From Smithella sp. UBA2180 (GTDB lineage: Bacteria > Desulfobacterota > Syntrophia > Syntrophales > Smithellaceae): a stretch of DNA of 12,802 nt. Positions 1 through 5,877 of the stretch are shown piece by piece. Made by a program: the position numbers and the translations under genes. Where the stretch lies: assembly GCA_002327415.1 (NCBI GenBank), contig DCVU01000189.1:1-12802 (forward strand), given 5' to 3'. Every line of letters starts with the position of its first letter. The stretch's first letter is position 1. The notes under the pieces were generated by a model, which saw only the letters and a program-made list of their open reading frames with translations, was not told the DNA's origin and searched no databases.

Positions 1-8
1 TGTTAAGT
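1..8 (+). other. Right end of a preceding attC site (R' core, partial)
   Basis: GTTAAGT at 2-8 fits the GTTRRRY core consensus and is the exact reverse complement of ACTTAAC at 484-490, the first core of the next attC. The crossover point would be between G2 and T3, which sets the left end of cassette 1. The rest of this attC is outside the window. Confidence 0.65.
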
Positions 9-43
9 GTGGGATAAACAACTTATAAATAAAGGAGCCTCTT

Positions 44-451
44 ATGAAATCTGATTTCCCCCAAGAAATAAAAGAAGCTTTAAACAATTTAAATGCTGCT
101 GAAAAAAAAGTTGTAAGTGGCTCTGGCATTAAATTCTATGCGGAAACTCTTGATGCGTTAAACGAATATGTTGGTGAATACCCTGAATATAAAGAATACA
201 TATCAAATGTCACAACTGCACATATAAGGAGAATTATTGATATTCTGCATGATAATAAGCCAGAAATTGATTTAAATTCTTGGGTATATTTAATAATCAT
301 GCTTTTTGTTAGACACAAAAATGCAACATTGAATATAGTTAAAGAACGCAAACATCTAAGATTATATTTTATCGAGATATTGTCGCTATGGGCGGGAATA
401 GATAAAGCAGCGTTGAAGGATTTATTGGATGAATTACTCAAAGAAGAATGA
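44..451 (+). CDS. Unknown cassette-borne protein, 135 aa
   Basis: I do not recognise this protein. It is the only gene of cassette 1. The start is well supported: AAAGGAG at 31-37 lies six bases before the ATG, and the leader is short, as in many cassettes. The sequence is rich in Lys, Glu, Ile and Leu and looks almost wholly alpha-helical. A hydrophobic stretch near residues 80-89 (WVYLIIMLFV) is probably too short for a membrane span. The tail is charged (KDLLDELLKEE). No signal peptide, Cys cluster or catalytic motif is seen. The coding sequence is clearly more AT-rich than the dcw genes, which fits an acquired cassette. The stop lies 33 bases before the attC core. The call as a real gene rests on the ribosome binding site, its length and its fit inside the cassette. 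Confidence 0.75.
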   Translation: MKSDFPQEIKEALNNLNAAEKKVVSGSGIKFYAETLDALNEYVGEYPEYKEYISNVTTAHIRRIIDILHDNKPEIDLNSWVYLIIMLFVRHKNATLNIVKERKHLRLYFIEILSLWAGIDKAALKDLLDELLKEE

Positions 452-483
452 GTAGTCGTGTAATACTCTTAGATTAACTGAGC

Positions 484-548
484 ACTTAACAAATCGCTCA
501 AGCCGATCGCTGCCCCTTGGGCAGCTCCGGCTTAGCTTTGCGTTGCCG
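484..548 (+). repeat. attC site of cassette 1 (65 bp)
   Basis: R'' is ACTTAAC (484-490). L'' is GCTCAAGCCG (496-505) and pairs with L' CGGCTTAGC (528-536), leaving one extrahelical C, the hallmark of attC folding. The variable middle folds as GCTGCCC (509-515), loop CTT, GGGCAGC (519-525). A five-base spacer TTTGC leads to R' GTTGCCG (542-548). R'' through L' resembles the attC sites of aadA-type cassettes. R' departs from GTTRRRY after its fourth base, yet it is matched exactly by CGGCAAC at 564-570. Crossover would fall between G542 and T543. Confidence 0.8.
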
Positions 549-760
549 CCGCGCTGCGCGCGACGGCAACAGCGGAGCTAAGCTACAGCTTCATCAACAG
601 GTTGCGGATAATATAAGTCGTAGCATGGAGGTCCCGGGCTCTCGCTTAATAGTTGCCTGCTTGCTGATTCGCGCGGCGCAACCTGTCGCTGAAGCGGTTG
701 TCACGTGTTGCACGTGACGCTTCGCGTCCCAGCAACCCGCGCCACCGCTTAGCTCCGCTG
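543..760 (+). other. ORF-less, palindrome-rich cassette 2
   Basis: This unit runs between the core sites GTTGCCG (542-548) and GTTAAAC (760-766), and I see no credible gene in it on either strand. Only 15 bases separate its first core from its own complementary core CGGCAAC (564-570), so nearly the whole cassette is its attC. The 15-base spacer is very GC-rich and self-complementary (GCGC runs). The alternative reading is that 484-766 is one attC of cassette 1 into which a palindromic segment was inserted. The sequence alone does not decide between them. Confidence 0.5.
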
Positions 761-766
761 TTAAAC
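564..766 (+). repeat. Very long attC-like palindrome (203 bp)
   Basis: AACAGCGGAGCTAAGC (568-583) is the exact reverse complement of GCTTAGCTCCGCTGTT (747-762), a 16-bp outer stem ending at the AAC/GTT cores. Nested inside are GCTTCA (588-593) with TGAAGC (690-695), ACAGGTTGCG (597-606) with CGCAACCTGT (677-686), and GTCACGTG (700-707) with CACGTGAC (711-718) around a TTG loop. GAAGC (691-695) can also pair with GCTTC (719-723), competing with the first inner stem. The single strand would form a branched, cruciform-like fold. Unlike textbook attC sites, the outer stem lacks an unpaired spacer and extrahelical bases. Confidence 0.6.
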
Positions 767-769
767 AAG

Positions 770-1396
770 ATGGATAAATTTAATTTTGACAGTCTTAGAA
801 TATTTGATCTTACGTTTCCAGGGCATTGGCTGGAGGGCGAAGATCGCAATCAAGCATTTCAGATAGCTCATGTTTTACAAATGATTCAAGACTTATTTAT
901 TGAAGCGGTTTCTTCATGTGCTTTATTAAGACCGCTTACCTCTGAGAATATCCGTGAATATTTGGAAAGAACGGAAACACACAAAGAAACGCCATATGAA
1001 CGTTGTTTAAATGCTGTCTATGCCAAAGCTTTTATATTCGCCTTAGACGGCATAGAGAAACTTATGTGCCGTCTAGTTACAAATTATAGTGCACCAGAAA
1101 AAGTTAAGCATTTGCATGAGGAATACCAGAAATTATTTGGTCATCTTAAGCATATGCGTGACTCAGCAATACATATTGAAGATCGCGGTCGAGGTAAGAC
1201 ACGAAAACAACAACCACTTAAGACACACATTGTAGCATTAGGTTGTTTTATCGAACGGCGTTGTGTCTTCACCGGCGAAGATGGAAAGCAATACGAAATT
1301 GAAATTTCTGAATCGACATTGAAACAAGTAAAATCAATTATTCAAGCGGTTATTAATTCGTATCCATGGCTTGAAGAAAGTAAAATAATATTTTAG
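770..1396 (+). CDS. Unknown cassette-borne protein, 208 aa, HEPN-like motif
   Basis: This is the gene of cassette 3. I chose the ATG at 770, four bases after core GTTAAAC; the open frame extends upstream to 698, but only by reading through the attC hairpins. No Shine-Dalgarno sequence precedes this ATG, so translation may depend on upstream ribosomes or be leaderless. I do not recognise a family. The protein looks soluble and mostly helical to about residue 135, then basic (RGRGKTRKQQ, about 139-148), then a beta-like segment (about 152-180) and a final helix. R130-DSAI-H135 matches the R-x4-H motif of HEPN RNases and related helical domains, within a plausible helix; this is a weak motif alone. 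The stop codon TAG overlaps the attC core GTTTAAC, so the gene fills the cassette tightly. Confidence 0.75.
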   Translation: MDKFNFDSLRIFDLTFPGHWLEGEDRNQAFQIAHVLQMIQDLFIEAVSSCALLRPLTSENIREYLERTETHKETPYERCLNAVYAKAFIFALDGIEKLMCRLVTNYSAPEKVKHLHEEYQKLFGHLKHMRDSAIHIEDRGRGKTRKQQPLKTHIVALGCFIERRCVFTGEDGKQYEIEISESTLKQVKSIIQAVINSYPWLEESKIIF

Positions 1397-1450
1397 TTTA
1401 ACCAAGCAATACAGCCGATTGCTACGCCCCGGCTCAGCTTTTCGTTTGCG
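1396..1450 (+). repeat. attC site of cassette 3 (55 bp, last of the array)
   Basis: R'' is GTTTAAC (1396-1402), the exact reverse complement of the cassette's first core GTTAAAC (760-766) and a fit to RYYYAAC. L'' AGCCG (1413-1417) pairs with CGGCT in CGGCTCAGC (1430-1438). The five-base spacer TTTTC parallels TTTGC in the attC of cassette 1. R' is GTTTGCG (1444-1450), off consensus after GTT. No complementary CGCAAAC occurs before 1697, so no intact further cassette follows. Confidence 0.7.
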
Positions 1451-1509
1451 CTTTGATTTGGAATTAATACCATTTCGATTTCATAGGATAACGAGGCGGC
1501 AGTGAAACT

Positions 1510-1541
1510 CGAATTACAGTAACGCAGTAAACTGTAATTCG
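1510..1541. repeat. Perfect 11-bp inverted repeat, 10-base loop
   Basis: CGAATTACAGT (1510-1520) and ACTGTAATTCG (1531-1541) are exact reverse complements around the loop AACGCAGTAA. There is no T-tract on either side, so it is not a standard intrinsic terminator. It could be a bidirectional transcription end, a mobile-element remnant or a diverged attC stem (GTTAG follows directly). The function is not known. Confidence 0.7.
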
Positions 1542-1554
1542 TTAGTTGAACTGT

Positions 1555-1568
1555 CCCGCTTCAGCGGG
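1555..1568. repeat. Small GC-rich hairpin
   Basis: CCCGC (1555-1559) and GCGGG (1564-1568) flank a TTCA tetraloop, 13 bases after the larger inverted repeat. No T-run follows on the plus strand (GCAAGGAGG) or the minus strand (ACAGTTCAAC). It might help end transcription together with its neighbour, but this is speculative. Confidence 0.4.
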
Positions 1569-1697
1569 GCAAGGAGGAGGTGACGAGGCGTATTTTACAC
1601 GCGTGACCTTCAGGTTATACGTTGAGGAAGCTGACGACCCAGGCATACGCCGGGCAGGCTGTGCCAACAAAGATAGCGCTTTGAGTTGGGATTGAAA

Positions 1698-3395
1698 TCA
1701 GGTTTCTTCCAGCGCTTTCCGACACTCACTAATCAGCGCTTTTTTAGAAATGCCCAAATCAATGATATCCCAGGGCAGAATTTCATCAAATTGCTTTTGG
1801 CGGTAAACGTAGAAGTCGGGATTGATATTTACTTCTTTCAACGCCTGCGACCAGTTTCCCTCAAGACGATTTACAGCCAGCAGTATTTCTCCTACCCGGC
1901 GATCACCCAGAGAAAGCAGGGCCTGAACATAGTTCCACTTCGGGACATCGTGAATAACCTTGATCTGCTTCTCTCGACTAAAAGCATTCTCGATCTTTTT
2001 AATTTTTTTACCTACGACATTGACGTCGGCAAGAGCGCACCACTGCAAGGGAGTTGCCGGCTTGGGGATAAATTGATTGATGCTCAGTGTAATGCGACGG
2101 AACTTATTTTTGCCCTGAGAATGTTGCAGAGCGTGATGCTGAATTTTTCTGGTAAGTTCAATGATGGCATCAATATCCTGTTGGTCCTCATTAGGAATGC
2201 CAACCATAAAATAAAGCCGCAGATTGGGAATTTCTTTCTCAACAAGTATTTCCGCGGCACGGATTATATCTGCTTCAGTTATGTCTTTGCGTAAAAGGTC
2301 ACGCATTTTCTGACTGCCCGCTTCCGGCGCGAGCGCGACCGTCTCTATGCCACTTAATTTGATGAGGTCAACTATCTTTTCATCGATTTGGTCAATTCGC
2401 AGGGAGCCTATGCCCGCTTGCGCTTTTTGCGCGATGATGTATTCACAAATATGGACGAGATCAGGATGATCGGAAACAGCCGTTCCGACCAGGCCGATCT
2501 TCTTTTTTCTTTTTAAACCGCGATCAATTGCGGCAATAATTTCCGTCTTACTGCGAAAACGCGCCGGACGATAAGCAAAGCTGGACGCGCAAAAGCGGCA
2601 GCTTCGGGCACAGCCTCTGTTTACTTCCACCAGAAACATGTCTTCCATTTCCGTCTGAGGCGCGCTAATGACTTCTTCCGTACTAAAAGCGTTGATATCT
2701 TTTATGTGCCTGATTTTGATTTTCTCCGGTAATCCCGCATCTATCGGCACAATTGACCCAATCCTGCTCTCCGCGGAATACTTTACTTCGTAGAGTCCCG
2801 GAACATAAATATTGCTTATTTTCTTTTGCAAATCTTTCAGCAGTTTCCGGCGATCATAACCGATGCGGCGCGCTTCTTCAAAAGAACGGCAAAATTGCGG
2901 CAATGTTTCTTCGGCTTCACCCAGAATGAATAAATCAAAAAAATCGGCCAACGGCTCGGGGTTAAGCGTAAGAGCAATGCCACCGCCGATAACCAGCGGA
3001 TAATTATCCGGTCGTTCTTTAGCTAAAAGAGGGATGCCAGCCAGTGTCAACATCTCTAAAACATGGGGATAATCGTTTTCGAAGGATAAAGAAAAAGCCA
3101 AAATGTCAAATTCGGCAATTGACTTTTGGCTCTCCAGACTAACGATTTCTGCCGCTCCGGAAACGAATTTGGCGTCGTTCCCGGAAGCAGGCAGAAATAC
3201 TCTCTCACAAAGGAAGGAGGAGGAGTGCTCATTAAAAATTTTATAAACAGTTTGGAAACCCAGGTTCGCCATGCCTGTCCGGTAATGATTGGGATAAGCC
3301 AGACAAACCGTATTGTATGTCCCCCAAACTTTTTTTACATATCCAGTCTCACTCTCCAGAACGGCGGCATATTTTTTTTTCAGTTTCCAATCCAT
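1698..3395 (-). CDS. B12-binding-type radical SAM protein, 565 aa
   Basis: This is probably an iron-sulfur radical SAM enzyme whose substrate is unknown. The N-terminal half resembles the cobalamin-binding-like domain of this class, with VIGGGIALTLNPEPLADFFD around 135-154 and the following LGEAEE. The radical SAM core starts at RGCARSCRFC, with the cluster ligands C262, C266 and C269. Later features are LAPEAGSQKMRDLLRK (about 355-370) and FMVGIPNE (396-403). The C-terminal stretch EILPWDIIDLGISK (538-551) recalls the TIGR03960-like group. That group is often fused to a second domain (TIGR03936/DUF2344), which is absent here. The gene lies 32 bases after ftsZ in the same direction, so it is probably co-transcribed. 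The ATG at 3395 is the first possible in-frame start (TAG upstream), but its ribosome binding site is poor. Confidence 0.85.
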   Translation of the reverse strand: MDWKLKKKYAAVLESETGYVKKVWGTYNTVCLAYPNHYRTGMANLGFQTVYKIFNEHSSSFLCERVFLPASGNDAKFVSGAAEIVSLESQKSIAEFDILAFSLSFENDYPHVLEMLTLAGIPLLAKERPDNYPLVIGGGIALTLNPEPLADFFDLFILGEAEETLPQFCRSFEEARRIGYDRRKLLKDLQKKISNIYVPGLYEVKYSAESRIGSIVPIDAGLPEKIKIRHIKDINAFSTEEVISAPQTEMEDMFLVEVNRGCARSCRFCASSFAYRPARFRSKTEIIAAIDRGLKRKKKIGLVGTAVSDHPDLVHICEYIIAQKAQAGIGSLRIDQIDEKIVDLIKLSGIETVALAPEAGSQKMRDLLRKDITEADIIRAAEILVEKEIPNLRLYFMVGIPNEDQQDIDAIIELTRKIQHHALQHSQGKNKFRRITLSINQFIPKPATPLQWCALADVNVVGKKIKKIENAFSREKQIKVIHDVPKWNYVQALLSLGDRRVGEILLAVNRLEGNWSQALKEVNINPDFYVYRQKQFDEILPWDIIDLGISKKALISECRKALEET

Positions 3396-3427
3396 GGTTT
3401 TATCATGGCCTATATCCTGCTATCTGT

Positions 3428-4582
3428 TTAGTCGGCCTGACGGCGTAAAAACGTCGGAATCTGTATATCGCTCATATTGTCGGTTTCATCGTTAATGTTC
3501 ATATTCGTAAAATTCAAATTATTTTGTGTTTTCCCCCGGCGTATGAAAGCTGGCGTCGCTAAATCATCACGCCTGTAACCGCCAAGATGTGTAACATTTC
3601 CCAGTGATTCCTTTTTCTTTGATATATTATCAAAACCCGTGGCAATGACCGTGATGCGAATTTCATCATGCATATTCTGATCAATTACCGTTCCGAAAAT
3701 AATATTAGCTTCTTCATCCGCTTCCTCTTGAATCAGCGATGAGGCTTCATTAACTTCATAAAGACTCATATCCGGTCCACCGGTGATGTTGAGCAGAATT
3801 CCACGCGCGCCCTGGATAGTGTTGTCTTCCAGAAGAGGAGATGAAATCGCTCTCTGCGCCGCTTCTACCGCCCGGTTTTCGCCGCTGGCCATGCCGGTAC
3901 CCATAATGGCTATACCCATATTGCTCATGACGCTCTTCACATCGGCAAAATCAAGATTAATCAGTCCCGGGACCAGAATCAGATCCGATATACCTTTGAC
4001 CGCCTGATAAAGGATATCGTCCGCTTTTTTGAAAGCTTCCAAAAGCGACAAATTGCGGCCACCCAAGCTCAAAAGGCGTTGATTAGGAACAACTATGAGC
4101 GTATCTACTATATCCCGCAATTGAGCGATACCTTCTTCAGCCTGAATATTACGTTTTTTACCTTCAAACTGAAAAGGCTTGGTCACTACAGCAATAGTCA
4201 GAATGCTGCATTCGCGGGCAATTTCCGCGATAACGGGAGCCGCGCCTGTTCCCGTTCCTCCGCCCATTCCCGCAGTAATGAAGATCATGTCCGCACCTTC
4301 CAGGAACGGCCGGATTTCATCGCGGGATTCCAAAGCCGATTGTTTGCCGATTTCAGGATTGGAACCGGCCCCCAGACCTTTTGTTATTTGCGTACCAATT
4401 TGAATTTTAATTGGCGCATTGGATACGCCGAGCGCCTGCGAATCCGTATTGGCGTTAATGAAATCGACGCCTCCCAGAGACGACGCAATCATTGTATTGA
4501 CAGCGTTCCCGCCGCCACCGCCTACGCCAATCACCTTTATTTTCGCCAAATTCTCACTACATATCTCCGTTAATTCAAACAT
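3428..4582 (-). CDS. ftsZ: Cell division GTPase FtsZ, 384 aa
   Basis: FtsZ is the tubulin-like GTPase that polymerises at midcell into the Z-ring and recruits the division machinery. Key parts are all visible: the nucleotide-binding loop GVGGGGGNAVN (19-29), the tubulin signature GGGTGTG (107-113), and the T7 loop NLDFADV (209-215) with D211 and D214, which act on GTP bound to the next subunit. A short linker follows from about 320, then the conserved C-terminal peptide IPTFLRRQAD (375-384), which binds FtsA. The linker also has TPAFIRRG (343-350), which looks like a second copy of that peptide. The start has a strong ribosome binding site (AAGGAG, five bases before ATG) placed in the 15-base gap after ftsA, which fits the high FtsZ levels cells need. 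Confidence 0.98.
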   Translation of the reverse strand: MFELTEICSENLAKIKVIGVGGGGGNAVNTMIASSLGGVDFINANTDSQALGVSNAPIKIQIGTQITKGLGAGSNPEIGKQSALESRDEIRPFLEGADMIFITAGMGGGTGTGAAPVIAEIARECSILTIAVVTKPFQFEGKKRNIQAEEGIAQLRDIVDTLIVVPNQRLLSLGGRNLSLLEAFKKADDILYQAVKGISDLILVPGLINLDFADVKSVMSNMGIAIMGTGMASGENRAVEAAQRAISSPLLEDNTIQGARGILLNITGGPDMSLYEVNEASSLIQEEADEEANIIFGTVIDQNMHDEIRITVIATGFDNISKKKESLGNVTHLGGYRRDDLATPAFIRRGKTQNNLNFTNMNINDETDNMSDIQIPTFLRRQAD

Positions 4583-4597
4583 GTTCTCTCCTTCCTT

Positions 4598-5824
4598 TCA
4601 AAAAAATTCTGAAAACATTTTTTTTACAGTTCTTATCATTTTACCAAAAACATTCGTCGTATTTCTGTATATGGAATCACCATCTAATTGACTATTCCCA
4701 TATATAATTAAACCGACACCTATAGCATGCGCCGGTGAATTCACAATATCGGAAAGGCCTCCAATACCAATGGGAATACCTTTGCGAGCCGGCATATCAA
4801 AAATTTGTTCAGCAAGTTCAGTGATACCGTACAAAAGCGACGTTCCGCCGGTCAAAACAACTCCGGCTGCCAGTAAATCTTCGAACCCGAAACGGACAAC
4901 TTCCTTGTAAGCAAGATTTAAAATTTCTTCCATTCTCGGTTCGATTATTCGCCCCAGTATCTGACGCGACACTTCGCGGTCTTCCCTGCCGCCCAGACTG
5001 GGCACGTTGATTGTTTCATCCTTGGGAATCATGGAAGTCAAAGCACATCCGTATTTAAGTTTAATTTTTTCCGCATCGCCCAATGGTGTCCGTAACCCTG
5101 TTGAAATATCCGACGTAAGATAGTTGCCGCCAACCGGTAATATCGCCGTATGTTTGATGCTGCCTTCAGAAAAAATTGTAACTGAAGTATTGGCTCCGCC
5201 AATATCAAGCAGAACTACTCCTAAATCTTTCTCATCAGAGCTTAACACTGCCTCACCGGCGGCCAATTGTTCCAAAACGACATCATCAATATCCAAACCC
5301 ACACGGTTGACGGATTTTATAATGTCCTGAATAGCGGAAGTGGCTCCGGTAACAATGTGCACTTTAGCTTCCAGCCGGACACCGGACATTCCGATAGGAT
5401 CCTTGATTCCCTCTTGGCCGTCAATTACATAACTCTGGGGAAGAATGTGCATGATTTCCCTGCCTACGGGAATGGCAATGGCTTTGGCAGCTTCGATCGC
5501 TCTTTGTACATCGTTTTCACTCACTTCTCTGCCTTTTATGGAGACGATACTCAACGAATTTTGTCCTTTAACATGGCTGCCGGAAATTCCGACATAAACA
5601 GAATTGATGCGGCATCCGGACATATGTTCTGCTTCCTCCAACGCCGTTTTTATTGATTCCACCATGCTGTCGATATTGACAACTGTTCCTTTTCTTATTT
5701 CTTTGGCCAGAGATGTCCCGACGCCAATTATATTAATACCGGTTTCGGTAACCTCCCCGACGACAGCCGTGGTTTTTGTCGTTCCGATGTCAAGCCCGAC
5801 TATGACATTGCTTCTTTTTCCCAT
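4598..5824 (-). CDS. ftsA: Cell division protein FtsA, 408 aa
   Basis: FtsA is the actin-like ATPase that tethers FtsZ filaments to the inner membrane and signals to later division proteins. It shows the phosphate-1 motif VGLDIGTTK (9-17), a phosphate-2 motif LDIGGANTSVTIF (206-218), the adenosine motif VVLTGGTSLLYG (322-333), and the C-terminal amphipathic helix FGKMIRTVKKMFSEFF (393-408) that inserts in the membrane. The phosphate-2 motif is unusual, since the common form is DIGGGTTD. I chose the ATG at 5824 because relatives begin MGKR. A GTG at 5830 lies five bases after GAGG and is equally possible, and an in-frame GTG also exists at 5836. It is followed by ftsZ after 15 bases. Confidence 0.96.
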   Translation of the reverse strand: MGKRSNVIVGLDIGTTKTTAVVGEVTETGINIIGVGTSLAKEIRKGTVVNIDSMVESIKTALEEAEHMSGCRINSVYVGISGSHVKGQNSLSIVSIKGREVSENDVQRAIEAAKAIAIPVGREIMHILPQSYVIDGQEGIKDPIGMSGVRLEAKVHIVTGATSAIQDIIKSVNRVGLDIDDVVLEQLAAGEAVLSSDEKDLGVVLLDIGGANTSVTIFSEGSIKHTAILPVGGNYLTSDISTGLRTPLGDAEKIKLKYGCALTSMIPKDETINVPSLGGREDREVSRQILGRIIEPRMEEILNLAYKEVVRFGFEDLLAAGVVLTGGTSLLYGITELAEQIFDMPARKGIPIGIGGLSDIVNSPAHAIGVGLIIYGNSQLDGDSIYRNTTNVFGKMIRTVKKMFSEFF

Positions 5825-5835
5825 CAGCACTTTCA

Positions 5836-5839
5836 CCTC
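5836..5839 (-). promoter_or_regulatory. Ribosome binding site of ftsA
   Basis: On the minus strand GAGGTGA matches the 16S rRNA tail well. GAGG is 5 bases from the GTG at 5830 and 11 bases from the ATG at 5824, so the site supports translation here but leaves the exact start open by two codons. Confidence 0.6.
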
Positions 5840-5877
5840 ATTTTTAATTTTACCAGCCTACCCGCAAACTTTTCGTT

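Larger units (their letters stand above)
1..1450 (+). mobile_element. End of an integron gene-cassette array (three cassettes)
   Basis: Three consecutive units are delimited by GTT-type core sites at 2-8 (GTTAAGT), 542-548 (GTTGCCG), 760-766 (GTTAAAC) and 1444-1450 (GTTTGCG). Each unit also contains near its end an AAC-type core that is the exact 7-base reverse complement of its own first core: ACTTAAC at 484-490, CGGCAAC at 564-570 and GTTTAAC at 1396-1402. This matching arises in integron cassettes because both cores form one attC site in the circular cassette. L-box pairs with a 5-base spacer before the GTT support two of the three attC sites. Both genes lie on the plus strand with little noncoding DNA, as expected for cassettes. 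No integrase gene, attI site or Pc promoter is visible. The array continues past the left edge. Confidence 0.8.
1451..1697. other. Gene-free spacer between the cassette array and the radical SAM gene
   Basis: No ORF of useful length is seen on either strand in these 247 bases. They hold an 11-bp hairpin (1510-1541), a small GC-rich hairpin (1555-1568) and a purine-rich run (AAGGAGGAGG, 1571-1580). A weak stem CAAAG (1668-1672) with CTTTG (1679-1683) lies just downstream of the radical SAM stop, read on the minus strand. None of these is followed by a T-run on either strand, so no intrinsic terminator can be called for either convergent unit. Confidence 0.6.

Noticed and set aside
517..717. 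66-aa plus-strand frame (and a 67-aa minus-strand frame at 646-849)
   Set aside because: Both are translations of GC-rich palindromes in the attC region and have no ribosome binding site or sensible composition.
484..766. CRISPR array or REP cluster
   Set aside because: The repeats are inverted and nested, not regularly spaced direct repeats, and the matched AAC/GTT cores fit attC sites better.
698..769. 24-residue N-terminal extension of the cassette 3 protein
   Set aside because: It would be encoded by the attC stem and crosses the crossover point at 760/761, so the protein's start would change with each upstream cassette.
1541..1547. GTTAGTT as a further attC core
   Set aside because: It does not fit GTTRRRY, no complementary AAC-type core was found, and the adjacent stem lacks L boxes. 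It remains possible as a decayed site.
1510..1568. Intrinsic terminator for the dcw operon or cassette array
   Set aside because: The stems are good, but no run of T follows on either strand, so the call was lowered to inverted repeats.
1686..2294. 202-aa open frame on the plus strand
   Set aside because: It lies wholly within or opposite the 3' end of the radical SAM gene, which has clear family motifs; the translated sequence shows no recognisable domain.
4079..4573. 164-aa plus-strand frame opposite ftsZ
   Set aside because: It is a shadow of ftsZ codon structure; several other plus-strand frames within 4000-12800 are dismissed for the same reason.
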